Source: Planctomycetota bacterium (GTDB lineage Bacteria > Planctomycetota > UBA1135 > UBA2386). Taken from it: a stretch of 64,000 bases of DNA. Below are positions 55,938-64,000 of the stretch, piece by piece (positions within the stretch are counted from its first letter, which is position 1; the number at the start of each line of letters is the position of its first letter). A model generated the notes under the pieces. It had not been told where the DNA came from, did no database searches, and saw only the letters and a program-made list of their open reading frames with translations. The position numbers and the translations under genes were made by a program. The stretch covers positions 186,001 through 250,000 of the forward strand of contig JACKIC010000009.1 in assembly GCA_020638655.1 (NCBI GenBank), written 5' to 3'.

Positions 55938-57662
55938 ATGACCGTCACGAACACCAAGTCCTTCTCCGCCCGCCGCAGCAGCACCGCCCTCGTCCTGACC
56001 CTCGCCGCGCTCGTCGGCGCGAGCGCCCCTGCCATCGCCCAGGAAGGCGGCAGCGGCGGCTCGTCCGCCCCTACCGACCCGAGCGCCGGCCTGCAGCCGA
56101 TCGCCGCCGACGGCTTCCGCATGTTCATGGAGCTGATGGATCAGTTCGCCAAGGACCAGATCGCCCGCCTGCCGAGCGCCGACAAGAGCGCCCGTGAGAA
56201 CGCCTACGGCCAGCTCGCCGCGATGCAGCTCGCCGGGGCCGGCAGCGCCCTGGTGCTGCCCGGCGCCGGCCTCGCCCTCGGCGGCGGCATCGGCCTGATC
56301 GTCGACGCCAGCACCGGCGGTCTCGACGCCGGCGCAGGCACCCTCGCCGGCGGCAGCATCGGCCTGGGCAGCGGCATGGTCGTCGGTCTCGGCGCCTTCG
56401 TCACCTCGCTGCTGGCGACGCTGCCGATGGTCGACGAGATCGAGTCGAAGTACCCGGCCGAAGACGGCGCCGCAGGCGGCAACTCCAAGGCGCAGGGTGG
56501 CAACTTCATCCTGCAAGGCGGCACCTTCGTGCCGCCGGCGATCGGCACCTTCGAGTCGTTCTACGTCAACCTCGTCGCGACGCTGCCCGATCAGTTCGTG
56601 ACCGTGGTCGAGCAGTGGGACCGCACGCCGGGCCTCGGCAACGCCGAGAAGAACTGGCTGCGCAGCATCAACTTCGCCCGGCCGCACCTGCAGCGCCTCG
56701 CCTGGATCAAGCGCAACCTGCGCGTGTCGCCCAACGCCCCGCGCGCCAACGACATGTTCCTCGACGTCGGCCGCGTGCTCAGCGGCGACAGCGCCGCGAT
56801 GGAGCGCGCCTGGCTGGCCGCCCTGGGGCTGGGCGCCACCGGCCTCGAGCTCAAGAACGACAAGCTGTCGCTGACCGTGCCGGCGCCGCTGCAGGCGCTC
56901 GGTGTGCCGGCGCGCCTGCAGGCCAACGTGCCGGACCTCAAGGTCAAGGTCGGCGGCAACGGCGGCGCCCTCGATCCCTACCTGCGCATCGCGCTCGAGG
57001 CGGGCCCGTTCGACGTCGACTGGGGCACGGTCGACGTGGTCAAGTCGGGCGCCAACCGCGACCTGGTCAGCGTCACCTGGTCGGTGGCCAAGGGCGCGCG
57101 GCTCGGCTCGGCGCGCATCTCCTTCAAGGCCGGCGGTGACGAGACCAAGGTCCTCGACCTGCACCCGACGCTCGACCGCAAGCTGCAGGGCACGCTGTTC
57201 TTCAAGCTGCAGGGCATGAACCTGCAGTTCGAGAAGGCCCAGCTCGGCAACCTCGAACTGCGCTTCGGCATCCCCAAGGAGATCCGCGACATGCCGGTGG
57301 TCAAGGACCTGATGAACGGCCTGCTGGCCGACTTCGAACGCGACGCCCGCAACTTCCTGCGCGACACCGTGCCGTTCGCCCGCCTCTTCGATGGCTTCGG
57401 CCAGGGCGCGGCGAAGTCCCTCGCGGCCGGCGTGCAGCGCGACGCGGGCAGCAACGGCCTGGCGCGAATCGACAGCGTCACGCGCACCGAGGTCTCCGGC
57501 GGCGTGCTCAAGGTCCACGTGCGGGGCAAGGTGCTGCAGCAGCCGGCCATGGGCAACGCCACCGCGGAGATCGCCGCGGCCTGGAAGCGCTTCGCCGGCA
57601 AGCAGAAGCCGGTGCTGCGCCCGACGCGGCCGGTGGTCCGGCGCCCGGTCGGCGGCCGCTGA
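55938..57662 (+). CDS. Secreted protein of unknown function with glycine-zipper segment
   Basis: A 574-aa exported protein (long signal MTVTNTKSFSARRSSTALVL..., cleaved near AIAQ). Residues ~95-150 are hydrophobic with regular glycines (GAGSALVLPGAGLALGGGIG...), like a glycine zipper that could insert in a membrane. A ~60-residue helical part (NLVATLPDQFVTVVEQWDRT) and a long beta-rich domain (LQANVPDLKVKVGGNGGALD, VTWSVAKGARLGSARISFKA) follow. It ends in a basic Pro/Arg tail. GGAGG precedes the ATG. No homologous family was recognised. It lies 40 bp before the ECF sigma gene. Confidence 0.7.
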   Translation: MTVTNTKSFSARRSSTALVLTLAALVGASAPAIAQEGGSGGSSAPTDPSAGLQPIAADGFRMFMELMDQFAKDQIARLPSADKSARENAYGQLAAMQLAGAGSALVLPGAGLALGGGIGLIVDASTGGLDAGAGTLAGGSIGLGSGMVVGLGAFVTSLLATLPMVDEIESKYPAEDGAAGGNSKAQGGNFILQGGTFVPPAIGTFESFYVNLVATLPDQFVTVVEQWDRTPGLGNAEKNWLRSINFARPHLQRLAWIKRNLRVSPNAPRANDMFLDVGRVLSGDSAAMERAWLAALGLGATGLELKNDKLSLTVPAPLQALGVPARLQANVPDLKVKVGGNGGALDPYLRIALEAGPFDVDWGTVDVVKSGANRDLVSVTWSVAKGARLGSARISFKAGGDETKVLDLHPTLDRKLQGTLFFKLQGMNLQFEKAQLGNLELRFGIPKEIRDMPVVKDLMNGLLADFERDARNFLRDTVPFARLFDGFGQGAAKSLAAGVQRDAGSNGLARIDSVTRTEVSGGVLKVHVRGKVLQQPAMGNATAEIAAAWKRFAGKQKPVLRPTRPVVRRPVGGR

Positions 57663-57702
57663 GCCGTCGCGGGCGGCGGTCGGGGCGGCTAGCCTTTCGG
57701 CC

Positions 57703-58293
57703 GTGCCCGACCCGACCCGCCCCGGTGACGACGTCCCGACGATCGAACGGCTGCTCGAGGAACACCTCGGCAGCCTGCGCGCGTTCCTGAGGCTGCGCGC
57801 CGGCGCCGCGATCCGCGCCCGCCTTGGTCACAGCGACCTGGTGCAGTCGGTGTGCCGCGAAGTGCTCGAGGCGAAAGACAAGATCGAGTTCCAGGGCGAC
57901 GCCGCGTTCAAGAACTGGCTCTACACCGCCGCGCTGCGCAAGCTCGTCGAGCACGATCGCCGCATGCACGCGGGCAAACGCGACGTGCGTCGCGAGATCG
58001 CCGCCGACGCTGCCGACGGCGGCGGCGACGCGGCGCTGCTACAGGGCTACGCGACGGTGACGACGCCGAGCCTGCTGGCGATGGGCCGGGAAGGCGCCGA
58101 GAAGCTCGAGCAGGCCTTCGACGAACTCAGCGAAGAGCACCGCGAGATCATCACGATGGCGCGCATCAGCGGCCTGACGCACGCCGAGATCGCCGCCGAA
58201 CTCGGCAAGAGCGAAGAGAGCTGCCGACAGCTGCTGCGACGCGCGCTGGTCAAGCTGTCGATGGCCCTCGACAAGCGCGGCATCGCGCTCTGA
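57703..58293 (+). CDS. ECF-type RNA polymerase sigma factor
   Basis: A 196-aa sigma factor starting at a GTG. Region 2 is RARLGHSDLVQSVCREVLEA plus FKNWLYTAALRKLVEHDRR. Region 4 is LSEEHREIITMARISGLTHA followed by EIAAELGKSEESCRQLLRRA. This resembles the sigma factors found beside Hanks-type kinases in planctomycetes, and a kinase gene starts 19 bp downstream. No anti-sigma factor is adjacent, so kinase control is the likely switch; that is inference from known genomic pairings. Confidence 0.88.
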   Translation: MPDPTRPGDDVPTIERLLEEHLGSLRAFLRLRAGAAIRARLGHSDLVQSVCREVLEAKDKIEFQGDAAFKNWLYTAALRKLVEHDRRMHAGKRDVRREIAADAADGGGDAALLQGYATVTTPSLLAMGREGAEKLEQAFDELSEEHREIITMARISGLTHAEIAAELGKSEESCRQLLRRALVKLSMALDKRGIAL

Positions 58294-58312
58294 CCCGGGC
58301 ACGCACCACGGC

Positions 58313-60406
58313 ATGGACCGCCACGGCGACGACCACGACGACGACCTCGAGCAGCTCGTCTGCGACTGCCTCGACGCGGCCGATCCGGTCGCCGAGCTGC
58401 AGCGCCGCGCCGCCGACCGGCCGGGGCTGCTGGCCGCGGGGCTGCGGCTGCTGCAGCAGGTCTCGCGCCTCGAGCGGCTCGACGTGCACGACCTCGCGGG
58501 AACGCAGCCCACTCCACCGGGGCCGCGCGCCGACGACCGCAGCACCTGGCCGAGCATCCCGGGCGTGGACCTCGAGGCCCTGATCGGGCGCGGCGGCCAG
58601 GGCTTCGTGTACCGCGGCAAGCAGAGCTATCTGCGGCGTCCCGTGGCCGTGAAGGTGCTCGCGCCCGAGCTGCAGACCGCGGCGTTCGTCGAGCGCTTCG
58701 GCCGCGAGGCGCGCCTGCTCGCGGGCCTGCAGCACCCGCACATCGTCACCTGCCACGACGCCGGCGTCACCGCGGCCGGCGAGTGTTACCTGGTGATGGA
58801 ACTCATCGACGGCCCCAACCTGCAGCAGTGGTTCGCGCGACACGGCGCGCTGCCGCTGCGCGACGCGGTGCAGCTGCTGTCGGACCTCGCCGCGGCGCTC
58901 GAGCACGCGCAGCAGCAGGGCTTCGTGCACCGCGACGTCAAGCCCGAGAACGTGCTGCTGCAACCGCGCGCGGACGCCGGCGACGCGGCGTTCGCGTTCG
59001 TGCCCAAGCTCGCCGACCTGGGGCTCGCGCGACCGGCGGCCCGCGGCGCGGGCCTCACCATGCTGACGCCCGTCGGCGCCGTCGTCGGCACCCCGGTGAC
59101 GATGGCCCCCGAGCAGTTCGACGCGCCCGAGCAGGTCGACCACCGCGCCGACATCTACGGCCTGGGTTGCATCCTGCACCACGCGCTCGTCGGCCGCGCG
59201 CCGTTCCGCGGCACGGCGATGACCGACCTGGTGATGCAGAAGGCGGACCTGCGGGACCCCGCCGCGCGCGCGCCGCTGCCCGGTGTGCCCGTCGCGCTGT
59301 CGACGCTGGTCTGGCGCATGCTCGCGTGGGCCCCGGCCGATCGGCCGCAGTCCTACGCCGAACTACGCGCTGCGCTCACCGCCGCGGCGCCCGCAGAGGC
59401 GACGACGGGCCGCGCGATCAGGAGCCGGCGCTGGCTGCTCGCGGCCAGCGCTGCGGGCCTCGCCGCGATCGTGTGGTTCGCTTGGCCTCGCCACGACGCG
59501 CCCGCCGCGCCCCCCACCGCTGCCGAGATCGTCGTCGCTGCGCCGGCGACGCTGGTCGAGGGCACCACCGCCACGATCGGCTGGTCGTTCCCCGGCGCCG
59601 TCCCCGCGACAGGCCTGCACTGCGCCCAGACCGCCGGACCGCAGGTGCTCCTGCGCGCGATCACCCCCACCAGCTGCGACTTCGAACTGCCGCTCGGCGT
59701 CGCCGGCAGCGACGTCACCTTCGTGATCTCGGCTGCCGACGGCGGGCCGCCGACGCGCACGGTGAAGATCGCGGCGCTGGCCTCGCCGGCGCGCGCGCCG
59801 CTCGCCGCCGGCGCGGACGAAGACCTGTTCCCCGGCGGCGTGATCGCGTCCTGGCAGACGAACGAGGCCTCGCGCTGGGCCGCGGACGAGTTCGGCCGGG
59901 GCGTGGTGGTCAACACGCCGCGCGACTTCACCGGCGCGACACGCACGCTGCCCGACGGCGACTTCGTGCTGCGCGGCAAGATCGAGCCGCGCTTCCGCTA
60001 CGTCTCGGTGGAGCAGCCGCACGTGCCGATCGCCGACGTCGGTTGGCGCCTCGAGCTCGGCGGCCACGACGCCCTGGCGCTGTCGATCAGCGCGCTGGGC
60101 GGCGATCGCTTCGGCGCGCGCTGGCAGCGGCAACGGCTCGACGGCCCGACCTGGCAGACCACCGCGGAGCTCGGCAGCTGCGCGGGCACGTTCCCGACCG
60201 GTGAGCCGCTGCAGTTCGTGGTGCGGTGGTCGGGCGGCGCGCTGCGCGCGAGCTGCGGCCCGCCGGGCGCGCCCGACGCGGCCCTCGCCGAGGTGAAGCC
60301 GGCGACCGACTGGCAGGTGCCGTGGCGACCCGGGCGCCTGCAGCTGCGCGCCGACCGCGGCGTCGCCGTGTTCACCGATTGGCGGCTGGCGGCGACCGAT
60401 CGCTGA
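58313..60406 (+). CDS. Membrane-anchored Ser/Thr protein kinase (Hanks type)
   Basis: A 697-aa protein. After an ~85-residue N-terminal lead, the kinase domain has the glycine loop IGRGGQGFVYRG (91-102), the ATP lysine K114 in VAVKVL, the catalytic loop HRDVKPEN (206-213), and DLG (235-237) where DFG is usual. The activation segment GTPVTMAPEQF follows. A membrane helix lies at ~372-390 (RRWLLAASAAGLAAIVWFAW). The ~310-residue extracytoplasmic part is beta-rich (TLVEGTTATIGWSFPGAVPA; FRYVSVEQPHVPIADVGWRL) and ends in a LamG/DUF1080-like sheet. It likely senses an external signal and phosphorylates partners, perhaps including the sigma factor just upstream. Confidence 0.92.
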   Translation: MDRHGDDHDDDLEQLVCDCLDAADPVAELQRRAADRPGLLAAGLRLLQQVSRLERLDVHDLAGTQPTPPGPRADDRSTWPSIPGVDLEALIGRGGQGFVYRGKQSYLRRPVAVKVLAPELQTAAFVERFGREARLLAGLQHPHIVTCHDAGVTAAGECYLVMELIDGPNLQQWFARHGALPLRDAVQLLSDLAAALEHAQQQGFVHRDVKPENVLLQPRADAGDAAFAFVPKLADLGLARPAARGAGLTMLTPVGAVVGTPVTMAPEQFDAPEQVDHRADIYGLGCILHHALVGRAPFRGTAMTDLVMQKADLRDPAARAPLPGVPVALSTLVWRMLAWAPADRPQSYAELRAALTAAAPAEATTGRAIRSRRWLLAASAAGLAAIVWFAWPRHDAPAAPPTAAEIVVAAPATLVEGTTATIGWSFPGAVPATGLHCAQTAGPQVLLRAITPTSCDFELPLGVAGSDVTFVISAADGGPPTRTVKIAALASPARAPLAAGADEDLFPGGVIASWQTNEASRWAADEFGRGVVVNTPRDFTGATRTLPDGDFVLRGKIEPRFRYVSVEQPHVPIADVGWRLELGGHDALALSISALGGDRFGARWQRQRLDGPTWQTTAELGSCAGTFPTGEPLQFVVRWSGGALRASCGPPGAPDAALAEVKPATDWQVPWRPGRLQLRADRGVAVFTDWRLAATDR

Positions 60407-60427
60407 GTCGCGGCGCGGAGGCAGTGC

Positions 60428-61240
60428 TCAGAACGCCCAGCCGAGCCCGACCGTGAACCACAGCACGTCGGCGTCGATCTTGCCGGCGAACCAGTCGCGC
60501 AACCCGTCGTCGACGATCGTGCTGCCCGACACCTGCACGCGCGCGGTGGTGACGTCGTCGAGCTGCAGGCGCAGCGCGAGGCTGCCGCCCAGGTCGGCGA
60601 ACGCCGCGGTCGAGGTACGGTACAACCACGCCGAGTGGTCCGCGTCGGACCAGCCGAGCCACAGCAGCGCCTCGAGGTCGAGCCCCGGCCGCAGCGGCAG
60701 CACGCGCGACAGTTCGCCGCGCAGGTAGAGCGAGGTGACCTCGTCGATGTCGTAGTGCGCCGTCAGCGCGACGCCGAGACCGGCGAGCTCGCCGCCGACG
60801 CGCGCGAAGGCCTCGGTCGTGGACGGGAACGGCGCGAACCGGAACGTCTCGCCGTTGGGCCAGCTGTAGTGCCGCAGGCCAGCGCCGACCTCGACGTCGC
60901 CGAGCTTGCGGTCGTAGCCGACGAAGGTGTCCAGCTGCGTGAACTCCCCGCGGTGATCCCCGTCCGCCCAGGCGTCGCCGACCCCGTCGGTCAGGTCCAG
61001 GTTGCCGAACGCGCCCACGCTGACGCTGCCGGCGTCCTTGGTCGGCAACCGCAGCAGCGTGTCGAACTGGGCCACCGGGCGCTCGTTGAAGGTCTGGCCG
61101 CGGAACACGTAGGAACTGGCCGCCGCGACGTTGACGTCGACCTGCGGCCGGCGTTCGCTCTCGAACACGCAGGCCGAACCCATGAGCACGAACGGGATGG
61201 ACGACGCGAGGCGAGGTCGGAGCATGGAAGTCGCGGACAT
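60428..61240 (-). CDS. Putative outer-membrane porin (TorF/Gcw_chp-like)
   Basis: A 270-aa exported protein (SMLRPRLASSIPFVLMGSAC...). VNVAAASSYVFRGQTFNERP near the N-terminus and the later FVGYDRKLGDVEVGAGLRHY resemble the Gcw_chp/TorF putative porin family. The alternating strands end in an aromatic-terminated strand (LWFTVGLGWAF), typical of outer-membrane barrels. The start is uncertain: ATG 61240 or ATG 61225, neither with a Shine-Dalgarno sequence. It is divergent from the MORN-redoxin gene, with only a short gap between. Confidence 0.65.
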   Translation of the reverse strand: MSATSMLRPRLASSIPFVLMGSACVFESERRPQVDVNVAAASSYVFRGQTFNERPVAQFDTLLRLPTKDAGSVSVGAFGNLDLTDGVGDAWADGDHRGEFTQLDTFVGYDRKLGDVEVGAGLRHYSWPNGETFRFAPFPSTTEAFARVGGELAGLGVALTAHYDIDEVTSLYLRGELSRVLPLRPGLDLEALLWLGWSDADHSAWLYRTSTAAFADLGGSLALRLQLDDVTTARVQVSGSTIVDDGLRDWFAGKIDADVLWFTVGLGWAF

Positions 61241-61268
61241 GCTAGTGCCGCGCGCAGGAAGCGCCCGC

Positions 61269-62945
61269 GTGATTCCGCGGGTCGTACCCGGCCTGGCGCC
61301 GGCGCTCGCGCTGCTCGGGATCGTGTCCGGTTGTGCGGGCGGACCGACCGCCGGCGAAGCGCGCCACGCGAACGGCGCCCTCGCGCAGCAGGGCCGCCTC
61401 GAAGGCGGCATGCAGGAGGGACCGTGGACCTTCTGGTATCCGGACGGCACGGTCGAGGCCCGCGGCGAATACCACCGCGACGAGCGGGTCGGCACGTGGA
61501 CCCACTACCACCCCGACGGTTCGCTGCGCATGCGCGGCGAGTACCGCGGCGAGCGCCAGCAGGGACCGTGGCAGTTCTGGTACCCGGGCGGCGGGCCGCA
61601 GTGCCGCGGCGAGTACCTGGACGGCCGCGAACACGGCGAATGGACGTTCTGGTCGCGCGACGGGCACGTGCAGCAGCGCGGCTGCTTCCTCGCCGGCAAA
61701 CGCTGCCTGCAGTGGTCCGAGTTCGGCGCCGACGGCGCGGTCGCGGCGCGCGGCAGCTATCTCGGCGATGTGCCCGTGGGCCGCTGGACCCGCGGCGCCG
61801 GCGACGCCGCGCAGCAACTCGACTACCCGCTGCCGGACGGCGTTTCCCACGTGCTCGAGCTGTGGCCCGACGGCGGCGTGCGCCGCGAGGGGTTCGTGCG
61901 GCAGGGTGCGCCGACCGGGTTGTGGGTGACGCGGCACGAAAGCGGCGCCCTGCGCGCGGCCGTGGTGTTCGCGGCCGGTGATCCGACCGGCGAACTGGTG
62001 GCGTGCGCCGCGGCCGGCGAAGTGCTCGCGCGCGGCCCGCTGACCGCCGGGCGACCGGCGGGCACGTGGTCGGTGCGCGCCCCGGACGGGATTCAGCCGC
62101 TGACCGTGATGCCGGCGCCCCGCTCGCCCTGGGACCGCATCTGGAGCGACGCGCGCATCGTCGAACAGGAGCCGCCGATGACCGTCGCCGAACGCTGGCT
62201 CGACGAGCTGCGGGCCCCGCGCGAGGTGCAGCCGCAGCCCGTCGCCGCCCCGTCCGCGCCGCCGCCCCCCATCACCGCGCCGCCCGCGCGCCTCGAGGCC
62301 CCCACCGATCCCGGCCACTGGACGGTGCGCGAACGCGCCGAGCTGGCGTTGTTCCGCCGCTACTACCGCGACGGCTGGCTGCCGCGCCAGAGCCAGGCGG
62401 GGTCGCGCTACGGCGGCGGCCTCGATCGCCAGCGCCTCGGTGAGGGCGACGCCGATCTGGCGGCCGGCCTGATCGGCAAGCCGCTGCCGAAGAGCACGTT
62501 CCCGACCGGTGACGGCGGCACCCTCGACCTGCAGACGCTGCGCGGCAAGCGCGTGCTGTTCGTGATGCTGCGCGGCTTCACCAGCCAGGTGTGCGTCTAC
62601 TGCTTCGCGCAGACCGCCGAGCTCGCGCCGCTCGCGGCGCGCTGGCGCGAACTCGACTGCGAGGTCGTGGTGATGTTCCCCGGCAGCAAGAGCCGGATGC
62701 AGGCGTTCGCGGCGGCCTGCGCGAGCGAGTTCGGCGACAACGCGCCGCCCTACCACCTCGTCTACGACCCCGACCTCGCGCTCGCGACCGCGCTCGGTCT
62801 GCAGGGCAACCTGGCGCGACCGGCCAGCATCGTGCTCGACCGCGACGGCATCGTGCGGCGCGCCTACGTCGCCGAGAACGTCGAGAACGTCGCCGATCGG
62901 CCCGCGGCGAGCGAGCTGCTGCGCTGGGTCGAAGCGACCCGCTGA
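61269..62945 (+). CDS. MORN-repeat lipoprotein fused to a redoxin domain
   Basis: A 558-aa protein. GTG 61269 is chosen because AGGAAG lies eight bases upstream and it yields a compact lipoprotein signal (MIPRVVPGLAPALALLGIVSGC, lipidated at C22); ATGs at 61224 and 61239 are also in frame. Residues ~30-190 hold MORN-variant repeats such as GPWTFWYPDGTVEARGEY, GTWTHYHPDGSLRMRGEY and GPWQFWYPGG. After a Pro/Ala linker, a peroxiredoxin/AhpC-TSA-like domain follows (LPKSTFPTGDGGTLDLQTLR), with CVYC at 442-445 and a C-terminal DRDGIVRRAYVAENV. It is probably a periplasmic thiol-disulfide protein on a MORN scaffold. Confidence 0.8.
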   Translation: MIPRVVPGLAPALALLGIVSGCAGGPTAGEARHANGALAQQGRLEGGMQEGPWTFWYPDGTVEARGEYHRDERVGTWTHYHPDGSLRMRGEYRGERQQGPWQFWYPGGGPQCRGEYLDGREHGEWTFWSRDGHVQQRGCFLAGKRCLQWSEFGADGAVAARGSYLGDVPVGRWTRGAGDAAQQLDYPLPDGVSHVLELWPDGGVRREGFVRQGAPTGLWVTRHESGALRAAVVFAAGDPTGELVACAAAGEVLARGPLTAGRPAGTWSVRAPDGIQPLTVMPAPRSPWDRIWSDARIVEQEPPMTVAERWLDELRAPREVQPQPVAAPSAPPPPITAPPARLEAPTDPGHWTVRERAELALFRRYYRDGWLPRQSQAGSRYGGGLDRQRLGEGDADLAAGLIGKPLPKSTFPTGDGGTLDLQTLRGKRVLFVMLRGFTSQVCVYCFAQTAELAPLAARWRELDCEVVVMFPGSKSRMQAFAAACASEFGDNAPPYHLVYDPDLALATALGLQGNLARPASIVLDRDGIVRRAYVAENVENVADRPAASELLRWVEATR

Positions 62946-62981
62946 GCACACGCGCACGGCGCGTTCTCAGTCGTCGTGTTG

Positions 62982-64000
62982 CTAGTCGTCGGGAGTCGGC
63001 GGCACGTCGTCGACGGGCGCGTCCGCGGCCTCGCTCCCGGTCGGCGGCCGCACCACGCGGTCGTCGGGGTTCACCTGCACCACGCGGCCGCGGAACTTCT
63101 CGAGCACGCGTTTCGTGGTCGGCCCGGGCTCGGCGTCCTTGGCCAATACGCGCGGCGCGGGACTCGCGCCGCCGCCGGCGTCCCCGTCGGCGCCGAAGTC
63201 GAACTCGACGCGCACGTCGCGACCGGCGAGGTCGCGCAGCACCTTGGTCACCTCCTGCTGCACGGGCACGGCCTGCAGGCGGTCGCGGAACATCTTGCGT
63301 TCGGCGAGCACCACGACCTTGACGACGTCACCGGCGCCCGGGCCGTCGATGCGGCAGTGCTCGAGCGTGGTGTGCATCAGCGGATTGCCGTGATAGTGCG
63401 CGAGCAGCCTGGTGCGCAGGTCGGCCGTGGCCGGCACCGCGGCGCCGGCCGCCAGCGGCGCGCTGCCGCCGCCCCTGCCGAACTGCGGAGCACTCGCGCC
63501 CGGCGCCGCCAGTCGCGCGGCCTGCGGCCGGCCGGCCGCGGCCGGCGCACGCGCGGCGACCGGGGCACCGGCAGGCGTGGCGCGCGCTTCGGCGACGAGG
63601 TCGGCGAGGCTCGGCAGCGCACCGGCCTGCGCCATGCGCACGAGCGCGATCTCGAGCACGACGCCGCGGTCCTCGAGGCGCCGCAGGCGTTCGCGGCCGA
63701 GGATGCCGGCCGAGATCATCGCGTCGAGCTGGTGCAGCTCGGCCTTCTCGGCCATCGCCACGAGCTGCTCGCGGATCGCGCCGGTCGTCGGCACGAGCGT
63801 CGTCTCGGCCCCGTCGACCTTGAGCAGCATCACCGCGCGCAGCGTCTCGACGAGCTCGCCCAGCGCCTCACGTTCGTCGATGCCCTGCTGCTGCAGTTCG
63901 CGCGCGAAACGCAGGCCCGCGCCGACGTCGCCGGTGAGCAACGCGCCAGCGACCGCGACGGTCGCCTCGACGCCGACGCGCGACACCAGCGAGCGGTACG
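62982..64000 (-). CDS. dnaX: DNA polymerase III gamma/tau subunit, C-terminal part
   Basis: The 5' part, with the AAA+ core, lies beyond the window; the frame is open to base 64000 (YRSLVSRVGVE...). What is seen is domain III (VAGALLTGDVGAGLRFAREL, LVETLRAVMLLKVDGAETTL), typical of the clamp-loader subunit. An Ala/Gly/Pro-rich linker and a C-terminal tau-like domain (AGAVVPATADLRTRLLAHYH region, DVVKVVVLAERKMFRDRLQA) follow. The acidic Pro-rich end is PVDDVPPTPDD. The assignment rests on the collar domain and overall layout; the Walker motifs cannot be checked here. Confidence 0.75.
   Translation of the reverse strand, partial: YRSLVSRVGVEATVAVAGALLTGDVGAGLRFARELQQQGIDEREALGELVETLRAVMLLKVDGAETTLVPTTGAIREQLVAMAEKAELHQLDAMISAGILGRERLRRLEDRGVVLEIALVRMAQAGALPSLADLVAEARATPAGAPVAARAPAAAGRPQAARLAAPGASAPQFGRGGGSAPLAAGAAVPATADLRTRLLAHYHGNPLMHTTLEHCRIDGPGAGDVVKVVVLAERKMFRDRLQAVPVQQEVTKVLRDLAGRDVRVEFDFGADGDAGGGASPAPRVLAKDAEPGPTTKRVLEKFRGRVVQVNPDDRVVRPPTGSEAADAPVDDVPPTPDD

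Overview
The window is very GC-rich DNA with dense coding and no tRNA, rRNA, CRISPR array, insertion sequence or prophage that I can recognise. The gene content points to Planctomycetota. This is an inference from the many large secreted proteins of unknown function (kelch, carboxypeptidase-regulatory-like, right-handed beta-helix, MORN), two secreted proteins with a shared Cys-containing C-terminal domain of a type I associate with that phylum, an ECF-type sigma factor next to a Hanks-type kinase, and a BlaI/MecR1 pair. Translational coupling is pervasive: at least ten gene pairs share ATGA, GTGA or TGATG junctions, and these junctions were used to choose several start codons.

Layout. 1-5.4 kb (+): the end of aspartase aspA, then pyruvate:ferredoxin oxidoreductase nifJ coupled to a dihydroorotate-dehydrogenase-like gene. 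5.5-12.2 kb: a secreted kelch protein, a coupled SUFU-domain/DUF1289 pair, endonuclease III, a secreted carboxypeptidase-regulatory-like protein, and a beta-barrel/c-type cytochrome lipoprotein pair. 12.3-15.3 kb: lon with a histone-H1-like tail, preceded by a 431-bp intergenic region packed with palindromes. 15.3-26.4 kb (-): a long minus-strand run of purA-uppS-cdsA, phoH-ybeY, a FliA/WhiG-type sigma factor, lysA, a tiny lipoprotein, a SufU/NifU-like protein and a sigma-54 activator. 26.5-32.1 kb: hypothetical proteins, a solitary hydantoinase-B subunit, a Gly-rich secreted protein and leuB. 32.2-42.1 kb: secreted proteins, including a protease with three trypsin folds and a secreted CxxCxGxG zinc-finger protein, then truA. 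42.3-46.8 kb: a small membrane protein, rpoN and hrpB, all interrupted by single-base frameshifts. 46.8-50.3 kb: recR, ybaB, and a MecR1-like sensor with its BlaI repressor and a clear operator. 50.4-62.9 kb: mostly secreted or membrane proteins, plus an ECF sigma factor/Ser-Thr kinase pair and a MORN-redoxin fusion lipoprotein. The window ends inside dnaX.

Most interesting signals. (1) Upstream of lon, two adjacent multibranch palindromic elements (14989-15092 and 15103-15201) have completely different stem sequences but the same architecture and the same apical-loop core TTGCCTGCCCCAAGT. This is covariation of the kind expected for an undescribed structured RNA or DNA element. (2) The MecR1-like sensor carries a LysM domain and three exact 51-residue repeats. 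(3) A secreted protease has two catalytically dead trypsin folds ahead of one intact fold. (4) Lon carries an H1-like Lys/Ala/Pro tail. (5) About eight frameshifts lie within 3 kb (42.5-45.5 kb), in otherwise conserved genes, which suggests a local assembly problem rather than gene decay.
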